From assembly GCA_029721435.1 (NCBI GenBank), contig CM056583.1, forward strand, positions 87,683,620 through 87,747,619: DNA of 64,000 nt. The letters run 5' to 3'. Origin of the DNA: Gymnothorax reevesii. Its lineage: Eukaryota; Chordata; Actinopteri; Anguilliformes; Muraenidae. The notes under the pieces were generated by a model. The model was given only the letters and a program-made list of their open reading frames with translations, was not told the DNA's origin and did no database searches. Below are positions 25,019 to 35,543 of the stretch, in pieces. The position numbers and the translations under genes were made by a program. Within the stretch, counting starts at the first letter, position 1, and every line of letters begins with the position of its first letter.

Positions 25019-26249
25019 CTGCAGGGGAAGGAGATCAGTCACCATCTGCCCCTGCACTGGAACAATCCCAATCTGTTCAACGCTGGGCAGATCAGAACCT
25101 GCCCCAGTGCTCAACCAAACAGAATGCGCCTCATGCTGAACCAGTCAGGATCAACCCCCATATTGACCGAATGAGACTCTGTACCCACTCAGATTAGATT
25201 CTGCTCCTCAGATGGACCAATCAGAATATGCCTTTCACTCATCCAATAATTACCAGCAGCTACACTAAACCAATTGGAATACAATCAGAATAGGCTGCTA
25301 CATGATTTGCCCCAATTTTACACCAATCAAATTCCTCTTTTTTGGACCTTTCAGAATCTGAGCCTGCCCACAACCAATCAAAATCAACCCACTTCCTGAC
25401 CCCTGTGCTGGATTCACACGAACATAGACCAGGGCCTCATTTATAAATAATGCAAAAGGACAGAAAAGTTGTGAAAGCCACTTTACTTGTAGATTTCAGA
25501 TTTAGAAGACCAAATTTGACTCTTCAACACATAAGATCATAGGATTGTGCAAATATGCAAAAATTCCTAGTTGATCCTCATTAAATATGTAAAATGCACT
25601 TTACCAGTGGTTTTATAAAGTTGAACATTTTTTAACAAATGCCACTTTTTTGTGGATTGCAATATTTTTGGTCTAACTCCATTTTTTATCATTTTGAGAA
25701 AACAGCTTCCTAAGTTTCGAAGTTGTCACATTCAGCATGCCAGTAAGCAGTTAGACCTGTCTTGAAGTGACATCCTTTGAATTCACGCTTTCAAGGTCAG
25801 AAAGTATTTTGTTGTCAATGTTGACGATTTTTGCACGTTTCGCTTAAAAACTAAGAATTTTGGAGTAAGACCACTCTTGCACTACTATCTATGTTTCAGA
25901 GGTGGAACAATCTTCTGGCCCATTATATATACATATAGATGTATACGTTTGTTCTGCACCTGTTAAAATAGTTGGGTGCACGTGCAACCACTTGTAGCTG
26001 CGTCAGTCATATCGGGCCATTCTAAAAGACGACATTTCCCAAGCATCTTACATATTTGCTATTAATAGTTGTTCTATGTCTCTCTGCGAGTTTGATATCC
26101 AGAAAAAAGTCTCAGTGAAGCCAATAATAAGCATTGGAACAGCCGAAAGCCCTGCTCATCACCATTCAGGAAGTTAAAAGTTTGCAAACTGCAACATACG
26201 TTTGGTGATTGATTTTCGCTATGAGTGATTAGCATTAGAGTCTACCTAC

Positions 26250-26322
26250 CATTCATCAGAGTTCAGAAGCTGAAAGCTCTTTTCCAGTTCAGCACATGGT
26301 TCATCGCCCAATGGCAGCACAT
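26250..26322 (-). CDS. U3 TOG exon 1 (first helix, conserved W)
   Basis: A 73-nt exon after ...ccctcag and before gtaggt. Entering in phase 1 it reads DVLPLGDEPCAELEKSFQLL then NSDEW, and the final codon is completed by the next exon. The pattern of a leucine-rich helix followed by S-D-x-W is the opening helix of TOG domains; the W normally contacts tubulin. It is too short to be found as an open frame. It was located because its length (1 mod 3) is exactly what is needed to connect exon b (phase 1 out) to the next TOG exon (phase 2 in). Confidence 0.8.
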
Positions 26323-28110
26323 CTGAGGGGGGGTCACATGATCATGGCGTAACATCAATTGAGACAAAGCATACATTGTATTACCTGTTGCTTCATTTTT
26401 GTGTTCTCCGAAGTTCCCATTAGTTACTTGGTTAATTAATCATTTCTGTTTTGCAAAAGTACTATGAAATAAAATATTCCCCACATTACATGAGTAGCAT
26501 TAGCTGTGAGCTATTTGCCAAACAATAGCATATGTTGCATCTAATAATGTCCATGCAGTCATTGTGAAGTTCTGAATATTACACATTCATTTTTCATTTG
26601 ATTTTTGGTAATCTGAGAAAAATTATATCAGAAAACCAATCCTGGGAATTTGATGTATTTGTCTCCAAAAGTCCAAAAATTATTACTCATTGAAGTAGGA
26701 ATACACTTGTATATTATGCAAAATTGGGGGCCATGCCCCCTTCATGAAGTCTCAATATCTGGAAAACAAATGAAGAGATGGGTCTTAAAATTTAGCACAT
26801 AACCTACCGGATGCAAGAACATTATGTTGTGCTCATTTATCTGAAGCAAATCAGAAGCCGTCAGTGAGGAACATTTTTTGAATCTGGTGATTTGAGTTGG
26901 AATCACTCCCAAGCAAATGCTTTGCTGACTGACCATTTAAAGGGACGGTATCATATTACTACAGCAAGTCACACTCAGTAGCTGCATAAATACACACATT
27001 CAGTCATGTGTAGGAAATGTTTCATGTTGGGTCATCCTTTCAAATTGTTTAGATGTTTTTGATAAGTTTATGGAACACGCCATGATACTTTTAGCAGATA
27101 GTAGTTTTGAGGAAATAGCGCTGTAAATAATGACGTCATCCTGGGTCTCTGCTTGTCTTTTGGTTGTCATTTTCACCTGCATTGCACTCATACACTATGC
27201 ATTGCGATGATAAAACTTGACCATTACCTATCTTGTGTGATATCTGGCTATTAATATGAATTGCCTGCCTCGAAAGAAAGCCAGTCAGTTAGGTTTCCTG
27301 CATCTAGACCTTGACTATGTCTGCTTGACTGACAAGCATACATGACAAATGACACAAACTGGCTGTGCAGTACTGTAGTTTACCGCGGGGACATACATGC
27401 TTTCGAGGATCTTACGAATGAGGGTGACAGATGAAAGTAATTAAACAAGTTGAGTAAATTTTGTGTTTGTACTGAACTACATCACTCAATACACCGTGAT
27501 GAGAGAAAGGCCTTCACGGTTGAACTTGCCACGGTTTTTGAAATTACAGTCAATACTGCCTAGCTAGCTAGCTAACAAACTAAGGTTTCACAATGATTAT
27601 GGAAGGGTACTCCGTGCACGTCGGCTAGCAATCTCAACTCACAAAAACCGCGGTGGACGTCACAGCTAAGCGTCGAAAAAGAGACTGTGCTAATAAAATG
27701 CCGCACCCCATTCAAGGGAGAGTAGCCTGTTTGCTTGCATCCTTTATTCGATATTTGAATAACGTGGGGTTTGAATCATCCGGAAAAGTTTAGAAGTTGA
27801 ATGTATGGTTATCTGAGAACGATTTAAGTAGCTAATTGTATTGGATGATAATGTCCCTTTAACTCATCGTGATGAGATCTGTCTGCTACTCCAACCAGGG
27901 TCTGTGTTTTTAAGCACCATTTGCTCCTTGGAAATCATTTTTTTTGGGCGGTTCAGAATGCAAACCCTAACATTTATTGATCACAGAGGAATTCCTTGGA
28001 GAAATTCTCTGTCCCTACAGCTGGAGACGGGTCTGTCATGGTGACATCTGTTTTCACACATGATACTTCAGTCAGAACCATGTAACACACTGGAGGCAGG
28101 ACAGACTCAC

Positions 28111-28507
28111 CTGATGTCTCTGACAGGTTTTCTTCGTCGTCAGTCTCCATGTCTTCGTCCACTGCAGGAGGTTCTGGGTTGGCGCTCTGTCCAGTAGGGG
28201 GCAGCCTCTCCTCCTCTTGGAGCTGCGACACCGAGCTGCAGTCCAGTGCAGCAGTTTGCTTCTCCTGCTCCCCTCCCAGGCCTCTGCTGTCGATTTCCGG
28301 GCTTCTGTTATAAACGTCCCGCCACTGGGGCGTTAAAGACTCATCGACCTCCTGAGCGCCCTCTTCTGTCAGGGCACCGTCGTGATCGGCCTGCTGGCTC
28401 TGCAGCTGCTCAGAGCTGTTTGATTGGACGGCGCTGGGATCCTGGCGGGATCCTGGTGCCGATGGTGCTGCATTTATGGGGTCTGGTGACGCGGCTGTTA
28501 CTTGTTC
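28111..28507 (-). CDS. U3 exon b: acidic low-complexity linker (132 codons)
   Basis: A 397-nt exon starting in phase 0 after ...atacag (EQVTAASPDP) and ending in phase 1 at ...ETS+G before gtgagt. The product is rich in E, Q, S, P and D with no recognisable fold and an acidic end (DEDMETDDEENLSETS). It is most likely a flexible spacer between TOG domains, as is usual in multi-TOG proteins. The frame is open in all three copies, and the only length change (U2, +15 nt) is a multiple of three, which supports coding status. Confidence 0.78.
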
Positions 28508-28773
28508 CTGTATTCAGATGAACCCACGTCAGAGCAGAACTGATCATTCCTACTTTTTAAATAATGATTGAAAATGATCATCACTGCTTCGCCTGCTTTT
28601 TTGGGGGTCTGTGGAATAATTTATGGGACCAGATTTCCATTTAAAATAACTGCTTTTAAAAGTTGTGCAAAACTAGTCTGTTTGACATGTGACCTACTAA
28701 AGCGAAGACTCATAGGAGATATTGCTATTCGTCTACATCTTGAGAGTAAAGTTTCCACGGACTGAAACCTCAC

Positions 28774-28848
28774 CTGAGTTGTCGTCTGGAGTCGCAAATC
28801 AATAGTATCAGGAGTGGTGGCTGATTCATCCTGAAATTCCGTGCTTTC
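28774..28848 (-). CDS. U3 exon a: 25-codon exon opening the TOG unit
   Basis: A 75-nt exon, phase 0 to 0, after acceptor ...ttcag and before donor gtgagg. It reads ESTEFQDESATTPDTI then DLRLQTTTQ. It aligns with the 25-codon exons of 29.9-36.3 kb (E-x-x-E-F start, same length and phase, same flanking intron sequence), although it is more T/S rich and less obviously coiled coil. The U2 and U1 copies are 16875-16949 and 4958-5032. Confidence 0.75.
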
Positions 28849-29116
28849 CTGAATTTAGATTAATTAACATTCACACTTAGATTAATCAATATCTGTCTGT
28901 CCATCGGTCTAACTGTCTGCCTGTTTGCTTGTCCATTTATGTATATGTAAAAGCCCACACCTCACACAATGAACACCTACACATCTGCCATTGATACACG
29001 TACTTAACCCCCACGTTGCCCATCTGTTACGTACTTCAATCATTAATTTACGTTAAATTCTGCATTTATTTATCGGTATTTGAGTTGAGATCTCTCTGTC
29101 TCCGTCATATCAATAT

Positions 29117-29583
29117 AAACTGCCTGGCCAAAAAAAAGTCACCATTTGGAAATTAATGTACAAATTCTATAATTGGATCATTATTGCAATTATTAATATG
29201 TTTCACCTGGCAATAATCATTGTAACCCTGACTGATGAAGCGCGTCGCTACTCATTTCTTAAAAAATCACATCGAAAAGACACATCCCTTGTTGGTGGAA
29301 AAGATGTTACAGTATTTCAGAATGGGCAAGTTATTGGCCCGTATTTAGCAAAGAAAACCATGAATGACAAAAACAAGTATGAGGAATCATTTTCACAAAT
29401 AAATTTGCCACCACAAAGTCCTGACCTCAAACACATTATAAGTTTCTGATCGAAAATAAATGTTCTGGCATTGCATATAATTATCAAAACAATGACAAGA
29501 CGAATATGCACTGTAATCAAAGCTACAGGGGTTCCAACTAAATATTTGAGTGTGCGATTTTTTTTTCCTGGCTGGGCAGTGTG
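29117..29583. mobile_element. Decayed Tc1-like element
   Basis: The ends form inverted repeats (ctgcctggccaaaaaaaagtc at left, its approximate reverse complement at right near 29560-29583). The interior keeps one transposase scrap, QSPDLKHI, matching the third catalytic block of Tc1/mariner proteins. About 465 bp, against ~1.6 kb for an intact element. It lies in the intron between U3 exon a and small exon 11. Confidence 0.65.
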
Positions 29584-29887
29584 TGTCTATATATATATAT
29601 ATGAAATCTGAGAATTATGATGCATTTCTTGAAATTATCATTAGTGACCACCAAAGACTGTTCTTGTGTCCAGATATAAAACATTTTTCTTTCATCGAAC
29701 CTTTGCACAAATCTATATTTGTGCTTGCAACCAATTAACTAAATTAGTGAGGGTAATTGATAGAAATAAAAACCTGCATACACACCGGCCCTCCAGGACC
29801 GGAATTGCCCACCCCTGACATAGACTCATGGGAAGTATCACTATTCATCAACATTTTAGGAGTAAATCTTGTCGACTCTAAACTTGC

Positions 29888-29962
29888 CTCCGCTGTCGCC
29901 CGTATTGGTGAATCAATTGGCTCAGGCTTGACGCCCTCGTTCAGCTCAAACATTGCTTCCAT
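29888..29962 (-). CDS. Small repeat exon 11 (25 codons) with a GC donor
   Basis: A 75-nt exon, phase 0 to 0, after ...gttgcag, reading MEAMFELNEGVKPEPIDS then PIRATAE. The donor is gcaagt, a GC-AG intron. The rest of that donor is a perfect consensus, as functional GC donors usually are. The sequence is proline/acid rich rather than coiled coil. It is the last small exon before the unit array and aligns with exon a in length and phase. Confidence 0.6.
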
Positions 29963-30122
29963 CTGCAACTAGATGGAAAGAATCATTTCCAGTTCAGATG
30001 TGAAAATATGTCACTCATTTTGCATTAAGAATGATGCACATTATAATGTACGTGACGATCGCTGATTATGTTTTAGGCCGATGATACTGGAATCACTCAA
30101 CTCTATTGGGCTGTCAACTTAC

Positions 30123-30200
30123 CTCCGTTTTCTGAAGGATTAGCAGAGCAATAATGTCAGAGATGCTGGCAAATTTCAGTTCCCATTCTGCTTTTTGTAT
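30123..30200 (-). CDS. Small repeat exon 10 (26 codons)
   Basis: A 78-nt exon, phase 0 to 0, reading IQKAEWELKFASISDI then IALLILQKTE. Donor gtaagt, acceptor ...catctag after a long T run. The usual acceptor of this family (atacag) is mutated to ataca-a, so splicing must use the ctag three bases earlier, which adds one codon at the N end. Probable helical segment. Confidence 0.65.
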
Positions 30201-30401
30201 CTAGATGAAAAAAAAAAAAAAAAACATTTCAGGGGGAAAAAATCACTTATTTCACTTTTTTCCTGCATAATTAAGCATGTCAGACAGCTAATTTGGTAAT
30301 TTAGACCGTTTGGATCGTAAGATATTGACACAGAAACTCAGAGGCAGATCAGCTCTTTGACGACACGTTTAGAATAAGGTTTCCACAGACTGTAAACATA
30401 C

Positions 30402-30476
30402 CTCCGCTCTCTCCAGGACTCGTTTTTCAATTGTGTCATCCATGGCAGCGAGTCTCTGCTCAAACTCCGCCTTTTC
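30402..30476 (-). CDS. Small repeat exon 9 (25 codons, coiled-coil type)
   Basis: A 75-nt exon, phase 0 to 0, acceptor ...atacag, donor gtatgt. It reads EKAEFEQRLAAMDDTIEK then RVLERAE. The hydrophobic spacing (F, L, M, I, V, L) in a charged background suggests coiled coil. It is nearly identical to 32475-32549 through the 2.08-kb duplication. Confidence 0.72.
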
Positions 30477-30912
30477 CTGTATTTAGATTAATGCAAAATT
30501 ACCACATCACACATTCCATGAAAATTTTCAGCATTTTTGCTCTTTGGGTCAAATACCAAAGCTGGTTTTTCTTTTTTTTTTGCTTTTTTGGCTGAATATT
30601 TTTGGTGGCCGAAAATTCAGTGCAACCGTACTCTCAAATAAATTGACTGAACAAGAAAAAAAAAAGAATTTTGATTAGGCCAGGTACCAGAGGTTGCGTT
30701 GACCGAATATTTTCCGTCATTGACAGATTTTTTATTTTTTTTAACAATGACGGAACAATGACAACAATAACCATTCACATAGACTGCAAAGTTTGCTGGA
30801 AGATTCCATGAGTGAGTTTATGCAACTTTAGTAATGTTTAGGACGCAGACTTACTGGAAATACAGCTATTTATCTACCTTTTAAGAATAAAGTCTCCACA
30901 GATTAAACTCAC

Positions 30913-30987
30913 CTCCACTTTCTCAAGGACCAGTTTATCAATCGTTCCAGACATGGAGGCGAGTCTCTGCTCAAAATCTGCTTTTTC
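30913..30987 (-). CDS. Small repeat exon 8 (25 codons, coiled-coil type)
   Basis: A 75-nt exon reading EKADFEQRLASMSGTIDK then LVLEKVE. Donor gtgagt, acceptor ...atatag. It is a partner of 33003-33077. Confidence 0.72.
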
Positions 30988-31292
30988 CTATATTTAGAAG
31001 GAAAATATCACTTATTTTGCAGTTCAAAGATTCTAGTGAGGGCCAGTTCATTGGATTTATGCTCTTACCGGATTTTGGATATTTCTGAATAACTAACATT
31101 TACATTATAGGAAACAATTTATTACCGTCATTCAGCCCACATATTCTGCTTAGCAGTTCCATTATGGACTTCATGTTCGATAGTTATTTTTTTAATTAGC
31201 CTGATTAGGATAGGAGATATTGAACCATAAACTCGTGGGAAATATTGCTATTTGAAAACATTTAAAGAATAATGTTTCTATGAACAGTAAAT

Positions 31293-31367
31293 TAAAATTT
31301 TCTCCATGACTAATTTACTAATTATTGTGAATATGGTGCCCAGTTTCTCCTCAAATTAAGCTTTTTG
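31293..31367 (-). pseudogene. Decayed small repeat exon (copy 1)
   Basis: The region aligns over 25 codons with the small exon family (QKA, stop, FEEKLGT...), but it has a TAA at the fourth codon, no AG acceptor (tgctg) and no GT donor (ttaatt). The same three defects occur at 33377-33451, so the decay predates the 2.08-kb duplication. Confidence 0.65.
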
Positions 31368-31635
31368 CAGCATATTGATGGAATGAAAAATTCCCCCTTC
31401 GAACATGAAAATAGTTCACTCACTGCATTAATAGTGATGTATGTTATATATTCTAGGTCGGGCAGCATTATTCTCACACGCAGACGTACGACACGGTAAC
31501 AACACTGCAATATGAGAAATAATGCAACACTGACACTCATCATAGACTAATAGGGCTCATGGTCATGAAGCCAGGTTTTAACAGTACATTGTGCTTATTA
31601 CAAATTTCAGACTTTCCACAGACTGTAAAATTTAC

Positions 31636-31719
31636 CGCAGACATCGCCTGAGCCGCTGCTTCGAGCTCACGAGTCCTGTTCTCCAGGGCGGCCACCCTCC
31701 ACTCCATCTGAGGCTTTTC
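31636..31719 (-). CDS. Small repeat exon 7 (28 codons, coiled-coil type)
   Basis: An 84-nt exon, phase 0 to 0, acceptor ...atgcag, donor gtaaat. It reads EKPQMEWRVAALENRTRE then LEAAAQAMSA. It is strongly helical, and a partner copy lies at 33720-33803. The extra three codons are at its C end. Confidence 0.7.
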
Positions 31720-32201
31720 CTGCATTTACATGAACGCACAATAACCTCATCACATATTTCTGCAAAATTATTTAGCTTTTCACTCATTGGGCCAAATACC
31801 AAGTGTGCTATTTTTCCTCTAATATTTTTGTTGGCTGAAAATTCGGCACATCCTTGCACTCAGCTATAGCAGCTCGACTAGGAAAAAACTAGTTAAATTA
31901 GGTCAGGTACACGAAATACCCTGAAAGACCACAGTGTGTGCTGGTGTCAAGGACTCGTTTGAGTCTGCTTGCCAAAGAAAAGAAAGAAACTGCTCACTGA
32001 CATTATGCCTAATTGAGAGTAAATATTACACTACATGCGTTACAATTTACACAGACCGCAGTGTTTGCCTCGAGATCGCATGAGCAGGGTTATGCAATAT
32101 TAGTTATGCTTAAGAACAAAGATACTTAAAATAAGGCTCATTGGAAATATAGCTATTAGTCTACATTTTAAGAAGGAAATCTCCACAGGTTGTTTTCTTA
32201 C

Positions 32202-32279
32202 ATCCGTTTTCTCCTGGTTCAGCTCATGAATTCTCTCAGCCATGGCAGCCAATTTCACTTCACATTCTGCTTTTTGTAT
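32202..32279 (-). CDS. Small repeat exon 6 (26 codons, coiled-coil type)
   Basis: A 78-nt exon reading IQKAECEVKLAAMAERIHE then LNQEKTD. Donor gtaaga, acceptor ...catctag. It uses the same upstream-shifted acceptor as 30123-30200. A 12-bp remnant of its 3' end is repeated at 34286-34297, where the 2.08-kb duplication stops. Confidence 0.68.
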
Positions 32280-32474
32280 CTAGATGGAAAAAAATAACAT
32301 TTCAGGGGGAAAAAAATCACTTATTTCACTTTTTTCCTGCATAATTAAGCATGTTAGACAGCTAATTCGGTAAGTTAGACCGTTTGGGACGTAAGATATT
32401 GACACATAAACTCAGAGGCAGATCAGCTCTTTGACGACCATTTTGAATAAGGTTTCCACAGACTGTAAACGTAC

Positions 32475-32549
32475 CTCCGTTCTCTCCAGGACTCGTTTTT
32501 CAATCGTGTCATCCATAGCAGTGAGTCTCTGCTCAAACTCCGCCTTTTC
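32475..32549 (-). CDS. Small repeat exon 5 (25 codons, coiled-coil type)
   Basis: A 75-nt exon reading EKAEFEQRLTAMDDTIEK then RVLERTE. Donor gtacgt, acceptor ...atacag. It differs from its duplicate at 30402-30476 by two residues. Confidence 0.72.
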
Positions 32550-33002
32550 CTGTATTTAGATGAATGCAAAATTACCACATCACACATTCCATGAAAATTT
32601 TCAGCATTTTTGCTCTTTGGGTCAAATACCAAAGCTGGTTTTTTTTTTTTTTTTTGCTTTTCTTGGCTGAATATTTTTGGTGGCCGAAAATTCAGTGCAA
32701 CCGTACTCTCAAATAAATTGACTGAACAAGAAAAAAAAAAGAATTTTGATTAGGCCAGGTACCAGAGGTCGTGTTAACCGAATATTTTCCGTCATTGACA
32801 GATTTTTTATTTTTTTTAACAATGACGGAACAATGACAACAATGACAATTCACATAGACTGCAAAGTTTGCTGGAAGATTCAATGAGTGAGTTTATGCAA
32901 CTTTAGTAATGTTTAGGATGCAAGATACTGAACCACACACTTATTGGAAATATGGCTATTTATCTCCCTTTTAAGAATAAAGTCTCCACAGACTAAACTT
33001 AC

Positions 33003-33077
33003 CTTCGCTTTCTCCAGGAGCAGTTTATCAATCGTTGAGGACATGGAGGCAAGTCTCTGCTCAAATTCTGCTTTTTC
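33003..33077 (-). CDS. Small repeat exon 4 (25 codons, coiled-coil type)
   Basis: A 75-nt exon reading EKAEFEQRLASMSSTIDK then LLLEKAK. Donor gtaagt, acceptor ...atatag. It is the partner of 30913-30987. Confidence 0.72.
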
Positions 33078-33376
33078 CTATATTTAGAAGGAAAATATCA
33101 CTTATTTTGCAGTTCAAAGATTCTAGTGAGGGCCAGTTCATTGGATTTATGCTCTTACCTGATTTTGGATATTTCTGAATAACTGACATTTACATTATGG
33201 GAAACAATTTATTACTGCCATTCAGGCCCCTTATTTTGTTTAACATTGTCATTATGAACTGAATGTTCCTTTTTTTAAATTAACCTGTTTAGGATAAGAG
33301 ATATTGAACCATAGACTCATGGGAAATACAGCTATTTGAGAACATTTAAAGAATAATGTTTCTATGAACAGTAAAT

Positions 33377-33451
33377 TAAAATTTTCTCCATGACTAATTT
33401 ACTAATTATTGTGAATATGGTGCCCAGTTTCTCCTCAAATTAAGCTTTTTG
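33377..33451 (-). pseudogene. Decayed small repeat exon (copy 2)
   Basis: This is a near-identical copy of 31293-31367, with the same in-frame TAA and the same lost acceptor and donor. It serves as an internal marker that the 2.08-kb duplication came after the exon had died. Confidence 0.65.
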
Positions 33452-33719
33452 CAGCATATTGATGGAATGAAAAATTCCCCCTTCGAACATGAAAATAGTT
33501 CACTCACTGCATTAATAGTGATGTATGTTATATATTCTAGGTCTGGCAGTATTATTCTCACACGCAGACGTACGACACGGTAACAACACTGCAATATGAG
33601 AAATAATGCAACACTGACACTCATCATAGACTAATAGGGCTCATGGTCATGAAGGCAGGTTTTAACAGTACATTGTGCTTATTACAAATTTCACACTTTC
33701 CACAGACTGTAAAATTTAC

Positions 33720-33803
33720 CGCAGACATCGCCTGAGCCGCTGCTTCGAGCTCACGAGTCCTGTTCTCCAGGGCGGCCACCCTCCGATCCATCTGAGGCTT
33801 TTC
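33720..33803 (-). CDS. Small repeat exon 3 (28 codons, coiled-coil type)
   Basis: An 84-nt exon reading EKPQMDRRVAALENRTRE then LEAAAQAMSA. Donor gtaaat, acceptor ...atgcag. It differs from 31636-31719 at two adjacent residues only. Confidence 0.7.
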
Positions 33804-34285
33804 CTGCATTTACATAAACGCACAATAACCTCATCACATATTTCTGCAAAATTATTTAGCTTTTCACTCATTGGGCCAAATACCAAGTGTGCTATTTTTC
33901 CTCTAATATTTTTGTTGGCTGAAAATTCGGCACATCCTTGCACTCAGCTATAGCAGCTCGACTAGGAAAAAACTAGTTAAATTAGGTCAGGTACACGAAA
34001 TACCCTGAAAGACCACAGTGTGTGCTGGTGTCAAGGACTCGTTTGAGTCTGCTTGCCGAAGAAAAGAAAGAAACTGCTCACTGCCATTATGCCTAATTGA
34101 GAGTAAATATTACACTACATGCGTTACAATTTACACAGACCGCAGTGTTTGCCTCGAGATCGCATGAGCAGGGTTATGCAATATTAGTTATGCTTAAGAA
34201 CAAAGATACTGAAAATAAGGCTCATTGGAAATATAGCTATTAGTCTACATTTTAAGAATGAAATTTCCACAGGTTGTTTTCTTAC

Positions 34286-34297
34286 ATCTGTTTTTCA
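34286..34297 (-). pseudogene. 12-bp 3' fragment of a small repeat exon at a duplication edge
   Basis: The bases match the end of exon 32202-32279 together with its gtaag donor and following intron. Sequence to the right is unrelated to that exon, so the duplicated block ends inside it and the exon cannot be used. Confidence 0.55.
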
Positions 34298-34580
34298 CAC
34301 ATTTTTGCAAGATTTCAAGGACTCTATTGGTGGCCAGTTTATTGGATTAATGCTCCTACCTGATTTTGGATGGTACAGCTGAATAACTGACATTTACATG
34401 ATAGGAAACAATTTACTGATGTCATTCAGCCCACATATTCTGCTAAGTGATACCATCATGCACTGTATGATCAGTGATTATTTTTTTAATTAGATATTTA
34501 TAAAGAGATATTGAACCAAAAACTCAAAATGTTGTCAAATGGGTAGATTTCCTTTAAGATTAATATTTCTATAAACAGCA

Positions 34581-34655
34581 AATTTAAATTTCCTCCATGA
34601 CAAGTCTACTAAATCTGTAATGTGTATCTAGCTCCTGCTCAAATGCAGCTTTTCG
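34581..34655 (-). pseudogene. Decayed small repeat exon
   Basis: A 25-codon match to the family (RKAAFEQELDT...) that lacks an AG acceptor (tgctg) and a GT donor and ends in a TAA. The open frame is better kept than at 31293, but without splice sites it should be silent. Confidence 0.55.
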
Positions 34656-35157
34656 CAGCATATTGATGGAATGAAAAATTTTGCTTTCGAACAAGAAAAT
34701 GGCTCCCTCACTTTGCATTAATAATGATGTACATTATAATGCACACATGAGCACCGTAAAACTTCTAGACCTCTGATCCTGAAATCACCCAACTATATCA
34801 GGAGCACAATCACGCATTCAAATTTACACCAGGAGCCTCAAAGGAACTCCACAGCACAGGCGCTGTCGGCTCGTCTCAAATGATCATTTTAAGTCGGGCA
34901 GGCAAAGAATCTACAGAACATTTTCATGGCCAAAAATGAATAGTGACTGAGTTTTTGCAATTTGAAAATGATTTTCGGACTGAAAGCATTAATCCCACAT
35001 GTAGATGCGTGACACTGTAACACTGTGGCAGTGTCAGGAAGAAATACAACACTGACACTCACCATTGACTCATGCAGAGCACGGCTATGTAGGCACTTTT
35101 CAACAATACATAGCGCTTATTACAAATTTTAAACTTTCCATAGATTGTAAAATTTAC

Positions 35158-35247
35158 CTCAGATTTTACCTGAGAGCCTTGTTCAAACCTTACGGCTATC
35201 CTCTCCAGGTGAAGCAGGCTATGGGCCATTCGTGCATTTCTTGGCAT
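35158..35247 (-). CDS. Small repeat exon 2 (30 codons)
   Basis: A 90-nt exon, phase 0 to 0, acceptor ...catctag, donor gtaaat. It reads MPRNARMAHSLLHLERIA then VRFEQGSQVKSE. It begins with ATG, so it could hold the start codon if the exon at 36217 is not coding. An internal GT (caggtaaaa) is an alternative donor 12 nt earlier, also in frame. Confidence 0.58.
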
Positions 35248-35543
35248 CTAGATGAACGCACAATAACCACATCGCACATTCGGTCAAAATTCTTTGGCTT
35301 TTCACTCATTGGGCCAAATAACAAATGTGCTATTTTTGCGATTTTGCCTCCAATATTCTTGCTTGCTCAAAATCTGGCCAATCCCTTCCCTCAACTAAAC
35401 CGGCAAGATAAGAAAAAACAATTTATATTAGGGAAGGAACAAGAAATACCCTGAAAGACCACAACGTGTGCTGGTGTCAAGGGATCCTTTGATTTTTCTC
35501 ACCGAAGAAAAGATAGAAATTGATCACTCCCATTTTGCATTCT

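Larger units (their letters stand above)
16960..28858 (-). repeat. Tandem unit U3 (~11.9 kb), gene-5'-most copy of the TOG module
   Basis: Aligned by eye, this block is collinear with U2 (offsets 11724-11902) and with U1, including intron sequence. Homology on the right stops just after exon a: near 28858 the flank becomes unique, whereas the corresponding flanks of U2 and U1 (after 16952 and 5035) share a different sequence. That places the right edge of the array here. Exons in order: 28774-28848, 28111-28507, 26250-26322, 24913-25018, 23954-24186, 21295-21447 and 19762-19807. They total 1083 nt, or 361 codons. Confidence 0.85.
30185..34290 (-). repeat. 2.08-kb direct tandem duplication inside the coiled-coil exon array
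   Basis: The block ~30185-32270 is repeated at ~32265-34290 with offsets of 2073-2090 bp. Small indels in T and A runs account for the spread. It carries exons 30402, 30913, decayed 31293 and 31636, plus an edge inside exon 32202, together with matching introns. The two copies are very similar, so the event is fairly recent. Confidence 0.85.

Noticed and set aside
26742..27191. Minus-strand frames of 63-64 codons conserved at 2582-3031, 14775-15224 and 26742-27191.
   Set aside because: They are conserved only because the introns are duplicated. There are no splice sites, low protein character and no room for them in the phase chain.
1..28858. Three similar units considered as three separate paralogous genes rather than one.
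   Set aside because: No start codon, promoter or polyadenylation signal fits between units, the last exon of each joins in phase to the first exon of the next, and donors are intact. A stop or terminal exon between units was not found, though transcripts would be needed to be certain.
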